NCBI GenBank assembly: GCA_035340715.1
Contig: DAOQTX010000001.1
Span: forward strand, 62,001 to 126,000
Direction of reading: 5' to 3'
Source of the DNA: DAOQTX01 sp035340715
GTDB taxonomy: Bacteria > Bacteroidota > Bacteroidia > AKYH767-A > OLB10
Length of the DNA: 64,000 bases
Under the pieces are notes generated by a model. The model was not told the DNA's origin and searched no databases. It was given only the letters and a program-made list of their open reading frames with translations. The stretch's first letter is position 1, and each line of letters opens with the position of its first letter. Positions 38,259 through 47,607 of the stretch are shown in pieces. Made by a program: the position numbers and the translations under genes.

Positions 38259-39288
38259 ACAAGGTGCCCTTATTTAAGCGATTAACTTTATTCAAATGAA
38301 TGTAGGCTTTCTCAGTAGCTTCTCTGCCGCGTGGTGTGCGGTTGATATAGCCTTCCTGAATTAAAAAAGGTTCATACACTTCTTCTATCGTTCCAGCTTC
38401 TTCACTCACTGCGGTAGCGATGGTATTCAAACCTACAGGGCCTCCTTTAAATTTTTCAATAATGGTGTTCAATATTTTATTGTCCATTTCATCTAATCCA
38501 TGATCATCAACATTCAAAGCACTAAGTGAAAATCGGACAATTTCAACATCGATTTTTCCATTCCCTTTTACTTGAGCAAAATCGCGTACTCTACGAAGCA
38601 ATGCTAGAGCAATTCTTGGTGTACCGCGACTGCGAGAGGCAATTTCAAAACAAGCTATTTCATCTGCTTCGATAATTAAAATCTCTGCAGCACGCATGAC
38701 AATAAGTTGAAGCACTTTGCTATTGTAATATTCCAATCGTGAATTAATTCCAAAACGCGCGCGAAGCGGTGCGGTAAGAAGTCCGCTACGTGTAGTAGCA
38801 CCAACTAATGTAAATGGATTAATTTTCAGTTGAACACTGCGTGCACTTGGACCGCTATCGATCATTATATCGATTCTATAATCTTCCATAGCACTGTACA
38901 GATATTCTTCTATCAATGGTGAAAGCCTGTGTATTTCATCGATGAACAACACATCATTGGGTTGCAGGTTAGTGAGTAGTCCTGCAAGATCTCCAGGTTT
39001 ATCTAATACCGGACCTGAAGTCAGCTTTAAGTTAACTTCCAATTCGTTTGCAATTATATGAGCAAGTGTAGTTTTACCTAATCCGGGAGGACCATGTAAT
39101 AAAACATGATCTAATGACTCTCCTCTTTGTTTCGCTGCTTGCACGAAAACCCGTAGATTATCAACAACGGCTTGCTGACCGGCAAAGTCATCCAATTCCT
39201 TTGGACGCAAAACACGTTCTGCTTCTCTATCCGCTTGACTAAGGGAGTTTATTTGGTTGTCTCTATTTATGGGCAATGATGAATCCAT
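38251..39288 (-). CDS. ruvB: Holliday junction branch migration helicase RuvB
   Basis: A 345-residue AAA+ ATPase that drives branch migration with RuvA. Visible are Walker [14 protein letters not shown] (about residues 65-77), Walker [10 protein letters not shown], the sensor [19 protein letters not shown] with the arginine finger region, and the C-terminal winged helix ([25 protein letters not shown]). Length is normal. The next gene on this strand is queG with overlap; the WD40 gene lies 40 bases upstream. Confidence 0.96.
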   Translation of the reverse strand: MDSSLPINRDNQINSLSQADREAERVLRPKELDDFAGQQAVVDNLRVFVQAAKQRGESLDHVLLHGPPGLGKTTLAHIIANELEVNLKLTSGPVLDKPGDLAGLLTNLQPNDVLFIDEIHRLSPLIEEYLYSAMEDYRIDIMIDSGPSARSVQLKINPFTLVGATTRSGLLTAPLRARFGINSRLEYYNSKVLQLIVMRAAEILIIEADEIACFEIASRSRGTPRIALALLRRVRDFAQVKGNGKIDVEIVRFSLSALNVDDHGLDEMDNKILNTIIEKFKGGPVGLNTIATAVSEEAGTIEEVYEPFLIQEGYINRTPRGREATEKAYIHLNKVNRLNKGTLFE

Positions 39289-39328
39289 GTGCAGAGCAAA
39301 GGTACAAATATTGACGAGGCATAAGCGC

Positions 39329-40264
39329 CTATTTTCTCAAATCAGTGAACAAGGTTTTTAGATTCCAATGCAAGATGGCACGATCATCTCCGGCCGAAAG
39401 TAGATTTTCATCATCAAGCCAAAGTAAAGTATTCACCGAATTGATATGGCCTTGATGTTGAGCATGGTTGATGCGCTCAATAACTTTCATGCTTGACGGA
39501 TCCCATATTTTAACATGTTTATCTCTGCTGGCACTGGCCAAATAATTTCCTGAAGGATTAAACAACAATTTATAGATGGCATAGTTATGAGCGGGTATAC
39601 GATCTTGAATAGTAAAATTATTTTGTGCGTATATGTTTATGTGTGCATCTCTAGCTCCACTGTATAACAACCCACTTTGTTCGGATAAACATAACGTATA
39701 AACTGAGAACCCGGATTCATGCGCTTGAAAACGATCGAGCACATTGAGATTCTCAGTATCAATAAGCGATATGCAGCCATCTGCCTCTGCCACTATTATT
39801 TTATTTTGATCGGGCAAAACACATATATCTCTCAATTTATGCGATGCAATTTTTTTACTATTTACAACAGTATAATCGTCTAACCCGATCTTGAACAAGT
39901 GACCATCTGCTGAAACCGAAAAGATGCTGTTTTGATTGTCTGAAACAGCTAATGCAAATACAAAACTACTATGCGCCTGTATATTTTTTATCTCGCTTTG
40001 TTTGTTTAGATCCAAAAAGTGAATGTTTCCTTTACCACTCCCGGCTATCAGTAAATTCTTATCCTTAATATACTTCAAACAAAAAACTCCCGATTCAATT
40101 TTTGAAATCAACAATCCTGAAGATGGGTCATGAATATTCCATCTTACGATATTACCATCACCTGCAGCACTCAGAAAATGCCCTTGATTCATCTGCTCCA
40201 AGGTATAAATGCTTCCTTGATGACCTTTAAAAATATTCGATTGTAACGTATGATTCTTATTCAT
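39329..40264 (-). CDS. WD40-repeat beta-propeller protein
   Basis: A 311-residue protein made almost entirely of WD40 repeats, about seven blades, with typical units such as [50 protein letters not shown] and [13 protein letters not shown]. No signal peptide or membrane segment is seen, so it is probably cytoplasmic. Such propellers act as protein-interaction platforms; the partner is unknown. The ATG at 40264 is chosen over an in-frame ATG 29 codons upstream, which would run into the divergent rhomboid gene. It precedes ruvB by 40 bases. Confidence 0.85.
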   Translation of the reverse strand: MNKNHTLQSNIFKGHQGSIYTLEQMNQGHFLSAAGDGNIVRWNIHDPSSGLLISKIESGVFCLKYIKDKNLLIAGSGKGNIHFLDLNKQSEIKNIQAHSSFVFALAVSDNQNSIFSVSADGHLFKIGLDDYTVVNSKKIASHKLRDICVLPDQNKIIVAEADGCISLIDTENLNVLDRFQAHESGFSVYTLCLSEQSGLLYSGARDAHINIYAQNNFTIQDRIPAHNYAIYKLLFNPSGNYLASASRDKHVKIWDPSSMKVIERINHAQHQGHINSVNTLLWLDDENLLSAGDDRAILHWNLKTLFTDLRK

Positions 40265-40339
40265 GTGGCAATAAAGATAAAATCTATTGATTTCCGATTT
40301 ATTAGATTGATAGCGAATATTATATATTTTTAGTTCATA

Positions 40340-41059
40340 ATGAATGAACAAAGCAAAATCTGGAACAGTTTTATGTTGCCTTTTTTCTGGGTGAGTGTTT
40401 TATGGCTGGTTCATTATTTACAAATAAAATATGATGTAGTTTGGACTAGCTATGGCATATATCCCAAAACAATCTCTGGTTTAAAAGGCATCCTATTCTC
40501 TCCATTTCTGCATGGCGATTTTAATCATCTGATATCGAACAGTGTTCCTCTATTATTATTGGCATGGGCTATTATTTACTTTTATAAAGAGGCTACCTGG
40601 AGAGTTGTATTGTTTGTGTTTATTCTCAGTGGTGTAGGCACCTGGATCATTGGTCGTCCCAGTTACCATATTGGAGCAAGCAGTTTGGTTTACGGTTTTT
40701 CCTTCTTTCTATTCTCTAGTGGGGTCATTCGAAAAAACACACGATTGCTTGCTGTATCTCTATTGGTCGTTTTTATTTATGGAGGATTGGTTTGGGGCTT
40801 GCTACCCATTATTGAAAAAATGTCTTGGGAAGGACATGTGGCTGGTTCCCTATCGGGAATTATAGCTTCTCTTCTTTTCAGAAATTATGGTCCTCAAAGA
40901 AAAGTGTATGAATGGGAAAAGGTGAAAGACGAAGACTATTTGTGGGATGGAGAAAAGTTTGTTCTCAAACAAGATTTTTCGGCAATAAGTGAGGATAGCA
41001 ATAAAATTGAGATCAATTATATTTACAAAAAAGAATCAAATGACGCTGAAGAAGATTGA
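40340..41059 (+). CDS. Rhomboid-family intramembrane serine protease
   Basis: A 239-residue membrane protein with about six helices. Features of the rhomboid core are HGDFNHLISNSVPLLLL, with the H-N pair of helix 2, HIGASSLVYGFSFFLF with the catalytic serine in GxS, and WEGHVAGSLSGIIASLL with the catalytic histidine. Family members cleave transmembrane segments of membrane proteins. The hydrophilic C-terminal tail after the sixth helix is about 65 residues. Its last 20 bases overlap the start of the epimerase gene. Confidence 0.88.
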   Translation: MNEQSKIWNSFMLPFFWVSVLWLVHYLQIKYDVVWTSYGIYPKTISGLKGILFSPFLHGDFNHLISNSVPLLLLAWAIIYFYKEATWRVVLFVFILSGVGTWIIGRPSYHIGASSLVYGFSFFLFSSGVIRKNTRLLAVSLLVVFIYGGLVWGLLPIIEKMSWEGHVAGSLSGIIASLLFRNYGPQRKVYEWEKVKDEDYLWDGEKFVLKQDFSAISEDSNKIEINYIYKKESNDAEED

Positions 41060-41447
41060 GCATATTGGAATAGCAGTAAAAAATTTAGAACAAGCAAATA
41101 CTTTATATGCGGCTTTGCTTGGAGTAGAACATTACAAAGTTGAAGAGGTAGAATCTGAGAAAGTAAAAACTTCTTTTTTTCAGAGTGGTCCTAATAAGAT
41201 TGAGTTATTGGAGTCCACCGAAGCTTCAGGAATAATAGCCCGATTTATTGAACGAAAAGGAGAAGGTATTCATCATATTGCATTTGAGGTGGAGGATATA
41301 AAAAGAGAAATGGAACGACTGAAAAAAGAAGGATTTATCCTGTTGAATGATGAGCCTAAAAGAGGAGCGGATAATAAGTGGGTTTGTTTTGTACATCCCA
41401 AATCATCTAATGGAGTTCTTATCGAACTGTGTCAAGAGATTGCTTAG
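41040..41447 (+). CDS. mce: Methylmalonyl-CoA epimerase
   Basis: A 135-residue metalloenzyme of the glyoxalase fold that interconverts R- and S-methylmalonyl-CoA in propionate and branched-chain metabolism. Visible are HIGIAVKNLEQANTLYAALLG with the first metal histidine, IELLEST with a glutamate ligand, GEGIHHIAFEVEDI with another histidine, and NGVLIELCQ with the last glutamate. ATG at 41040 is inside the rhomboid gene; a longer in-frame start at 40989 lacks support. Its end overlaps the convergent HAD gene by 29 bases. Confidence 0.92.
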   Translation: MTLKKIEHIGIAVKNLEQANTLYAALLGVEHYKVEEVESEKVKTSFFQSGPNKIELLESTEASGIIARFIERKGEGIHHIAFEVEDIKREMERLKKEGFILLNDEPKRGADNKWVCFVHPKSSNGVLIELCQEIA

Positions 41448-42066
41448 GAGTATAATCGATAAATAATGATTCGACTTCTTTTTCCTTTTCTAACAAAACA
41501 GCATTTAACCCTATTGCCTTTGCACCATTGATATGTTGAATGCTGTCATCAATAAATAGCGTTTCATCTTTTTGCAGTTTATTTTCATTCAATACAAATT
41601 CAAAAATTTCCGCATCCGGTTTTCGCATTCCAATATCGCAGGATAAATAAACTTTTTCAAAAACGCTTTCTAACATATTGATTCCAAAATTTGCATCGAG
41701 CAATTGCGTAAATGCATCAACATGAATACGATTGGTATTTGAAAGTAAAAATAAACGATAATGTTTTTTCATAGCCATTAACCAATCTACTCTTGCGGCA
41801 GGAAACTCCAGGATCATTGCATTCCATGCTTTTTTTATTTCTTCATTCATAAGTGGTTTGTTCGAAAGTATTCGTATGGTTTCACAAAATTCTTCTGTAG
41901 AGATTTCACCTTTTTCAAAGCGGTCGAACAATTGGTTTTGTTTGGCTTGCGAATAGGCTTGTTCGAAGGAATAGAAACCCAAATGCACAAAAGCAGCTGC
42001 AGTTCGCTCGTAATCTATTTTCAGTAAAACACCCCCCAGATCAAAAATGATGTTTTTTAAAGCCAC
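41419..42066 (-). CDS. HAD-superfamily (subfamily IA) phosphatase, YihX-like
   Basis: A 215-residue haloacid dehalogenase-like hydrolase. Motif I is IIFDLGGVLLKID (nucleophile D9), with a cap domain in the middle containing FDRFEKGEIS. Motif II is LLSNTNRIH, motif III the lysine in DIGMRKPDAEIF, and motif IV FIDDSIQHINGA. The sequence pattern is close to E. coli YihX, which hydrolyses glucose 1-phosphate, but substrates vary in this family. The gene is monocistronic, convergent with mce. Confidence 0.88.
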   Translation of the reverse strand: MALKNIIFDLGGVLLKIDYERTAAAFVHLGFYSFEQAYSQAKQNQLFDRFEKGEISTEEFCETIRILSNKPLMNEEIKKAWNAMILEFPAARVDWLMAMKKHYRLFLLSNTNRIHVDAFTQLLDANFGINMLESVFEKVYLSCDIGMRKPDAEIFEFVLNENKLQKDETLFIDDSIQHINGAKAIGLNAVLLEKEKEVESLFIDYTPKQSLDTVR

Positions 42067-42080
42067 AGCGCAAGTCTTCT

Positions 42081-42111
42081 TTTGTTAATTTGATGCAAAT
42101 ATATAATTTCG
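42081..42111 (+). promoter_or_regulatory. Bacteroidota-type promoter upstream of the tRNA
   Basis: TTTG at 42081-42084, a 19-base spacer and TAATTTCG at 42104-42111 (one mismatch to TAnnTTTG). It lies about 42 bases before the mature tRNA, in the gap after the divergent HAD gene. Confidence 0.45.
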
Positions 42112-42152
42112 CCCTCCCTTTGACTCACTTTTTACGAGAACAGGAATATTTA

Positions 42153-42226
42153 GGGCCCTTAGCTCAGTTGGTTAGAGCATCTGACTCATAATCAGAGGGT
42201 CGCTGGTTCGAGCCCAGCAGGGCCCA
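42153..42226 (+). tRNA. tRNA with CAU anticodon, probably tRNA-Ile2 (lysidine type)
   Basis: A 74-base cloverleaf. The acceptor stem GGGCCCT pairs fully with AGGGCCC. The D-arm contains AGCTCAGTTGGTTAGAGC, the anticodon stem TCTGA/TCAGA holds loop CTCATAA, anticodon CAT at 42187-42189, and the T-arm is GCTGG-TTCGAGC-CCAGC. The discriminator is A and CCA is not encoded. The body (CCCTTAGCTCAG and GGTCGCTGGTTC) resembles E. coli ileX more than elongator tRNA-Met, so it is likely read as isoleucine after TilS modification. It is not initiator tRNA, since there are no three G-C pairs in the anticodon stem. Confidence 0.93.
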
Positions 42227-42328
42227 CTTTTCCAAACCCAACCTTTGAAAATGGAAGTGTTAACTTGAGAATGCATCCATTTCTATAAATTTTCAAAAAA
42301 ACAGTTCTCGTTTATTAAGCTGCAGGTG

Positions 42329-42976
42329 TTACTTAGAAACAATATTATGCTTAATTGCTTTTACTACTGCTTCGGTACCTGAACTTACATGCATCTTTTC
42401 GTATATATGACTGATATGCGAATTTACAGTTGGGTAAGAAATATTGCATTTCTCAGCGATCATCTTGTAGCTGAATCCTTGGACCAAATATTTTAATATT
42501 TCTTGCTCACGTACCGTGAGGTCAAAATCCTTTTTTTCAATTGTTGAATGCTTATTGTTAAGTAGCAATAACACTTGACGAGCCACTAAAGGCGACATAG
42601 GTGCACCCCCTTGCATTACTTCTAATATGGAATCTAACAATTTCGCTGGAGGTGTCTTTTTTAGTATATATCCATCTGCACCAGTGATTATTGCTGAAAA
42701 TATTTTGTCCTCATCTTCAAAAATAGTTTGCATAAGGATTTTAACTTCAGGGAAATGCTTTTTAATAATCTTCAATCCTTCTATCCCGTTTACATTGGGC
42801 ATATCAATATCCATCAATACTACATCTGGCACTATTGCTCTTATGTCTGATAGTACGTTGCTACAATCTTCATATGCACCAGTACAGATAAATCCTTCAC
42901 TAGAGTTAAGCAAGAGTTGCAATAAATCTCTACGAGAATTGTTATCCTCAAATACAGCAACTTTTATAATTTCCAT
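42329..42976 (-). CDS. LuxR/NarL-type response regulator
   Basis: A 215-residue two-component regulator. The receiver domain has acidic residues ED at 10-11, phospho-acceptor D56 in VVLMDIDMPNVNG, and K106-region LKKTPPAKLL. The output domain is a LuxR-type helix-turn-helix, LTVREQEILKYLVQGFSYKMIAE, then YPTVNSHISHIYEKMHV. It follows the large sensor kinase gene by 54 bases and is its probable partner. A TCATTGAT half-site at 43011-43018 lies just upstream and repeats the palindrome found before the kinase and fibre genes. Confidence 0.92.
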   Translation of the reverse strand: MEIIKVAVFEDNNSRRDLLQLLLNSSEGFICTGAYEDCSNVLSDIRAIVPDVVLMDIDMPNVNGIEGLKIIKKHFPEVKILMQTIFEDEDKIFSAIITGADGYILKKTPPAKLLDSILEVMQGGAPMSPLVARQVLLLLNNKHSTIEKKDFDLTVREQEILKYLVQGFSYKMIAEKCNISYPTVNSHISHIYEKMHVSSGTEAVVKAIKHNIVSK

Positions 42977-43030
42977 AGTGTAAAGATATTCTCAATTTTA
43001 AATTTATATATCATTGATTCTATCTATTTT

Positions 43031-46000
43031 TTAGTATTTAAAATGCAAGAAGATTTCTGTTCCTTTACCAATGGAGGAAATAATCTTCAATTCTCCATTT
43101 AGATCTTTCGACCTTTTTTGCATGTTTGTAAAGCCATTGCCTCCAAATTGATTATCTCTTTTTTCATCAGTCGTAGGTGTAGATGAAAAACCTTTTCCAT
43201 CATCTTTTATCACTAATTTCAATTTCTTGTTCTTTTCCAAAACAATATCAATCCACACATTCTGACACTCTGCATATTTTGCGACATTATTAATAGCTTC
43301 TTTGAAAAGCATATACAAGTTTTTTCTCTTGACCATATCGAGAGAAATTGCTTTCAAATTTTCAGATGTTTTAAAATGAATAACACATCCTGACGGTTCC
43401 AAAATTTCAATAGCAAATGCTCTCATCCGGTTTATAACATTATCGAAGCGATCATTACTTGTATTAATGTTCCAAACAATATCACTCATTGCCTCCATCA
43501 TATTGTCGCTATTGACACTGATTTGAGAAAGCAATGAATCCACTTCATTGGATTTACCTTTTATTTTATTCTGAATGATTGTACTTGAGAGCGAGATACT
43601 GCTCAATGTACTTCCAATTTCATCGTGCAAATCGCTTGCTATGCGATCACGAACTTTGTACAACTTAAGCTGCTGTTTCAACCTATATTGATACAACACA
43701 AACAATGTGCCTCCAACAACAATTAATAGTGCGAGTTTAAACCACCAGGTTTGATACCATTCCGGTAAAATGATAATTTTTATTGAAGCAGATTTTTCTC
43801 CCCAATCGCTCATGCTACTTTTCCCTTTTACATGAAAAGTGTAAGTGCCCGGTGGTAAATTAGTATAGGTCGCTTCATTTTTACTTCCCGATTCAATCCA
43901 ATCGTCATCGTAGTTTTCAAGAAAATATTTGTATTGCTTTTTTGCTACCGCACCATAGTCAAGTGTAGCAAACGAAATACTGAACATGTTTTTATAATGT
44001 GGCAGTGTTATTGACTTTGCATACGTTATATTTTGTTGGATAACAGTACTGTCTGTTTTATGAGATATTGGTTTATTGTAAACAAACAAATTAGTAAGAA
44101 TAAGAGTAGAGGGCTCTTCTTTTGTCAGCAATTTTTCTGGATTAAAAATAACTCCTCCTTCAGTTCCACCGAAAAATAAATCACCATTAGACAAAGTATA
44201 ATATTCATATCTATTGAATTCATTTCCAGGCAAACCATCATCGGTTGTGAAATAACCCTTAATAGTAATTGGGGATGTTGGCGCGTAGGTGACACTTCTT
44301 GGATCAATCACGCAAAGACCATTATTTGTGCTAAGCCATAAGTTGTTCGACCTATCTTTTAAAATACCATATACAACATTGTTGGGCAAACCATCTTTCT
44401 CTGTAATATGAATGCATTTTCCAGTAGCTATTTCAAAGAGTGAAATACCTGCACCATCTGTACCCAACCACAAATACTTATTCGGATGTATAGGATCAGG
44501 GAATACTGTAAACAGTTTGTTAGTGCTTAGTGAATTTGTATTTGATGGGTTGTGTTGAAAATGACTCCATTTGTTTTGTTCTTCATCAAAACTGAACAAA
44601 CCCTTTTTTGTGGCAAACCAAAATACGCCTTCCGCATTTTGCCAAAAAGCAGAAACAAACCGAATGCCATCTATTAAATCACTGCGCACCGGAAATTTGT
44701 AAACAGCTTCTTTTTGCAAAGTTTGTTTATTAACCCTAATTAGTGTTGGATGATTATTTTCGTCTTCGACAGCAATCCAAATATGGTCTCTTATATCACT
44801 AAAAACAAAAAGTCTGTTTGCATTACTCTTAAATTGAATATCCATCTTTTTTACTACACTGCCTTTGGCGTTATAGCTAATGAGAAAAAGACTGTTTTCA
44901 ATTTTATATAAAAACCAATGAATACCTTGTCGGTCAGAAAGATACTCCGAGTCTTCAAACTTGAAGTTCCATATATTAGGTGGTAATACTGGTTTGGTTT
45001 TCTTAGAATAAAGATTTACAAAATAGGGATGATTTTTAATCATGCGAACAAACTCGCCTTTCATGTTGATAGGGGTCCCCGCTAAATAATTCTCCATTTT
45101 TATAAAATGTTGCTTTCGATAATCGTATTTAACTACACCTAAACCTGGAGTACCTACCCATAATATTCCATTTCGATCGAGCAAAAGTGTATTAGCATTG
45201 GCCATTTTTACTGGTTTCAAATCATACGTATTGGTATTAAACTCATAATTTAGCTCACCAAAGTTTTTACAGACATAATAGTTTTTGTTGTGATTTTTAA
45301 TTGCGAAAAACATTTCGTTGCGTCCTTTATATAATAAAGGAATGCGTTTTACAACTTCATTTGCGGCAGTATCATAAACAATTAAACTTCTTTCAGAAAC
45401 ACAAAGCAAATGCTTTGGTTGCGGCAATGGATAAAACAAATTTCCTTCTCGACCATTTTTCCCAAGCGAAGGAATCGAAAATGCCTTAATACGTTCAAAT
45501 TTATTAGCGATAATTCCATACTCAACCACCGAATCTTGAAAAGAGTACCAAATATTTCCATTGTCCATGATCTGTACATCAAACCCAATTGAGTAATGCT
45601 CATATCTGTAGGGTGCTTGATATTTAGTCCGATTAAAAACGATTGCTTGTTCCGACAAATCTAATTTATGATAGTTTGTTACATCCACATGGCTAACATC
45701 ATAAGATGCTAATCGCTCGTTCTGAATAGTTAATCTTCCATGTGAGTATGCCATTCCGAATATTCCAGGATCGCCATCCTCTTTCGACAATCTTACTGAA
45801 TAAAATTTTTCGTTGGCTCTGTCAAATAAACACAAGCCTTTATCAAGCGTACCAATCCATAAGTTACCCTTTTCATCTTCAACAATGCTTTTGATATGAT
45901 TACTTGGCAGAGAGAAAGGATTCTCTGGATCATGCTTATAAACTGTAAAGTGGTATCCATCGTATTTATTAAGACCATCCTTAGTGCCAAACCACATAAT

Positions 46001-46180
46001 GCCATTATTGTCTTGGGCTATACAATTTACTAGACCTTGTGATAAGCCTTCGGTTAATGAAAGACGTTCGGTATACAATTCAAGTGTGTCACCTTCTTGT
46101 TGAGGAAAGCTATCTGCAATTGCAACAAATTGAAAAACGAAACATATTATGGAGTAAATAAAAAAACCTCTTATGATCAT
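43031..46180 (-). CDS. Two-component propeller/Y_Y_Y sensor histidine kinase
   Basis: A 1049-residue membrane sensor. A signal-anchor (residues 1-24) precedes a periplasmic beta-propeller made of repeats such as NGIMWFGTKDGLNKYDG, GNLWIGTLDKGLCLFD and NNLWLSTNNGLCVID. Then come a Y_Y_Y domain (YTNLPPGTYTFHVKG), one transmembrane helix (about 808-830), and a cytoplasmic HisKA_3-type kinase. The phospho-accepting histidine is H852 in SDLHDEIGSTLSS, the ATPase has the N-box FKEAINNVAKYA and DDGKGF. Unlike SusR-type hybrids it has no receiver or DNA-binding part; the separate regulator gene follows. The ligand is unknown, perhaps a polysaccharide or oligomer. Confidence 0.92.
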   Translation of the reverse strand: MIIRGFFIYSIICFVFQFVAIADSFPQQEGDTLELYTERLSLTEGLSQGLVNCIAQDNNGIMWFGTKDGLNKYDGYHFTVYKHDPENPFSLPSNHIKSIVEDEKGNLWIGTLDKGLCLFDRANEKFYSVRLSKEDGDPGIFGMAYSHGRLTIQNERLASYDVSHVDVTNYHKLDLSEQAIVFNRTKYQAPYRYEHYSIGFDVQIMDNGNIWYSFQDSVVEYGIIANKFERIKAFSIPSLGKNGREGNLFYPLPQPKHLLCVSERSLIVYDTAANEVVKRIPLLYKGRNEMFFAIKNHNKNYYVCKNFGELNYEFNTNTYDLKPVKMANANTLLLDRNGILWVGTPGLGVVKYDYRKQHFIKMENYLAGTPINMKGEFVRMIKNHPYFVNLYSKKTKPVLPPNIWNFKFEDSEYLSDRQGIHWFLYKIENSLFLISYNAKGSVVKKMDIQFKSNANRLFVFSDIRDHIWIAVEDENNHPTLIRVNKQTLQKEAVYKFPVRSDLIDGIRFVSAFWQNAEGVFWFATKKGLFSFDEEQNKWSHFQHNPSNTNSLSTNKLFTVFPDPIHPNKYLWLGTDGAGISLFEIATGKCIHITEKDGLPNNVVYGILKDRSNNLWLSTNNGLCVIDPRSVTYAPTSPITIKGYFTTDDGLPGNEFNRYEYYTLSNGDLFFGGTEGGVIFNPEKLLTKEEPSTLILTNLFVYNKPISHKTDSTVIQQNITYAKSITLPHYKNMFSISFATLDYGAVAKKQYKYFLENYDDDWIESGSKNEATYTNLPPGTYTFHVKGKSSMSDWGEKSASIKIIILPEWYQTWWFKLALLIVVGGTLFVLYQYRLKQQLKLYKVRDRIASDLHDEIGSTLSSISLSSTIIQNKIKGKSNEVDSLLSQISVNSDNMMEAMSDIVWNINTSNDRFDNVINRMRAFAIEILEPSGCVIHFKTSENLKAISLDMVKRKNLYMLFKEAINNVAKYAECQNVWIDIVLEKNKKLKLVIKDDGKGFSSTPTTDEKRDNQFGGNGFTNMQKRSKDLNGELKIISSIGKGTEIFLHFKY

Positions 46181-46229
46181 GGGTACAGTTTAATCACAAA
46201 CAAACTTACAAAATATAGCCAAAAGGGAA

Positions 46230-46269
46230 TCATTGAACACTTCTATTATTAAGTCATTGATATCAATGA
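46230..46269. promoter_or_regulatory. Palindrome and half-site in divergent control region (candidate operator)
   Basis: A perfect 16-base palindrome TCATTGATATCAATGA occupies 46254-46269. The same heptamer TCATTGA also occurs at 46230-46236, 24 bases upstream in direct orientation. The 200-base gap lies between the divergent sensor kinase and fibre-like genes. A further TCATTGAT lies at 43011-43018 before the response regulator gene. The regulator of this locus is the likely binder, which is inference. Confidence 0.5.
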
Positions 46270-46380
46270 GATGAAGCTGAAACAAATGAAAAATACATTG
46301 TATTCAACTATTGGAAAGCAAACGCAATCACCTCAACTTTGAGTTCTAACAAATATCACTAATCACTTAAAATATACACT

Positions 46381-47559
46381 ATGAAAAAGAAAACAATTTA
46401 CTCCGTAATGCTATTAGCACTAATGCTTACTGTATCAAGTCTTTTACAGGCGCAAAATACTTTCCCTTCTAACGGGAGTGTTGGAATAGGAACTACAACA
46501 CCTGCTGCTGAAGCTATTTTGGATATTAGTTCTACTACAAAGGGAGTTTATCTTCCAAGAATGACACAGGCTGAAAGAAATGCTATTGTAAACCCTCAAT
46601 TGGGATTAATAGTTTTTCAAACCAATGGTGCCCGTGGTCTATATTTTTATAATGGAGCCGTTTGGGCTCAAGTAACCAAAAATGCTTGGCAACTGGTTGG
46701 CAATAGCGGACTAAACATGACTGATCATTTCATAGGCACGAAAGACAATATGGGTGTTGCTTTTAGAACTAATAATATTGAACGAATGCGCATCAATGAA
46801 AATGGGTTAGTAAGCTTTGGAACCCAAAATATTAGTCCTAATCACCGACTTACAGTTGAAGGTTCTAATTCGCTATTTCGTAATTCAAATGCTGACGGTA
46901 CCTCATATGTAGATATTATATCTGGCACAACAGGCTATTTAACGGTTGGAATAGTTGGCGGTTCTAACGGAGAAGCAGTGATATGGAACAGAAAGAATAC
47001 CAAACTATCTTTTGGCACAAATGATTTGCCTAGGATGACAATTCTAAATAACGGAAATGTAGGAATTGGGGAACAATCGCCAGTTTCGCAATTGCATGTT
47101 AAAGGTGCACAAAATGGTATTACAGCTTTAACAAGCTCTTCGAACTCGGGTGACACACCTTTTTTAGTTCGATCAGGAAATGGTTCAATTGAGGGTATGA
47201 TTGTAAGAGGCGATGGTAGAGTTGCAATGGGAACCACTACACCAGCAACCGGCTATAAGCTAACTGTTGCCGGAAAAATAATGTGTACTGAATTAAAAGT
47301 ACAATTACAACCTTTCCCCGATTATGTATTTGCTAAAGACTACAACTTAAAAACAATTGCGGAAGTAGAGCAACACATTAACACGTATCAGCGCTTACCC
47401 GGAATGCCAAGTGCTTGTGAGGTAGAAGAAGGCGGGTTGAGTGTTGGCGAAATGACCGGAAAAGTGGTAGAGAAAGTAGAAGAAAACACCCTTTATATAA
47501 TACAACTGAAAAAAGAAATTGACGCACTCAAAGCTGAATTAAATGCATCGAAGAAATAA
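46381..47559 (+). CDS. Secreted tail-fibre-like protein
   Basis: A 392-residue exported protein with a signal peptide ending LLQAQN (about residue 25). The start of the mature protein, SNGSVGIGTTTPAAEAILDI, followed by GVYLPRMTQAERNAI, is typical of Bacteroidota secreted fibre-like repeats, as are later NGNVGIGEQSP and VAMGTTTPATGYKLTVAGKI. The end contains FPDYVFAKDYNL, LPGMPSA and a coiled coil (VVEKVEENTLYIIQLKKEIDALKAEL split over residues 365-390). It probably forms a trimeric fibre on the surface. No T9SS sorting domain is visible. It comes 48 bases before the metalloprotease gene. Confidence 0.8.
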   Translation: MKKKTIYSVMLLALMLTVSSLLQAQNTFPSNGSVGIGTTTPAAEAILDISSTTKGVYLPRMTQAERNAIVNPQLGLIVFQTNGARGLYFYNGAVWAQVTKNAWQLVGNSGLNMTDHFIGTKDNMGVAFRTNNIERMRINENGLVSFGTQNISPNHRLTVEGSNSLFRNSNADGTSYVDIISGTTGYLTVGIVGGSNGEAVIWNRKNTKLSFGTNDLPRMTILNNGNVGIGEQSPVSQLHVKGAQNGITALTSSSNSGDTPFLVRSGNGSIEGMIVRGDGRVAMGTTTPATGYKLTVAGKIMCTELKVQLQPFPDYVFAKDYNLKTIAEVEQHINTYQRLPGMPSACEVEEGGLSVGEMTGKVVEKVEENTLYIIQLKKEIDALKAELNASKK

Positions 47560-47607
47560 ACTTTTCATTTTGAAAGTTATTTTACAATCTCTTAAAATCT
47601 AAACAAA

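Noticed and set aside
40265..40351. Longer start of the WD40 gene
   Set aside because: The extra 29 residues would overlap the divergent rhomboid gene and are not WD40-like.
46381..47559. Phage tail-fibre gene marking a prophage
   Set aside because: It has a signal peptide and there are no phage structural, lysis or integrase genes; it fits Bacteroidota secreted fibre-like proteins.
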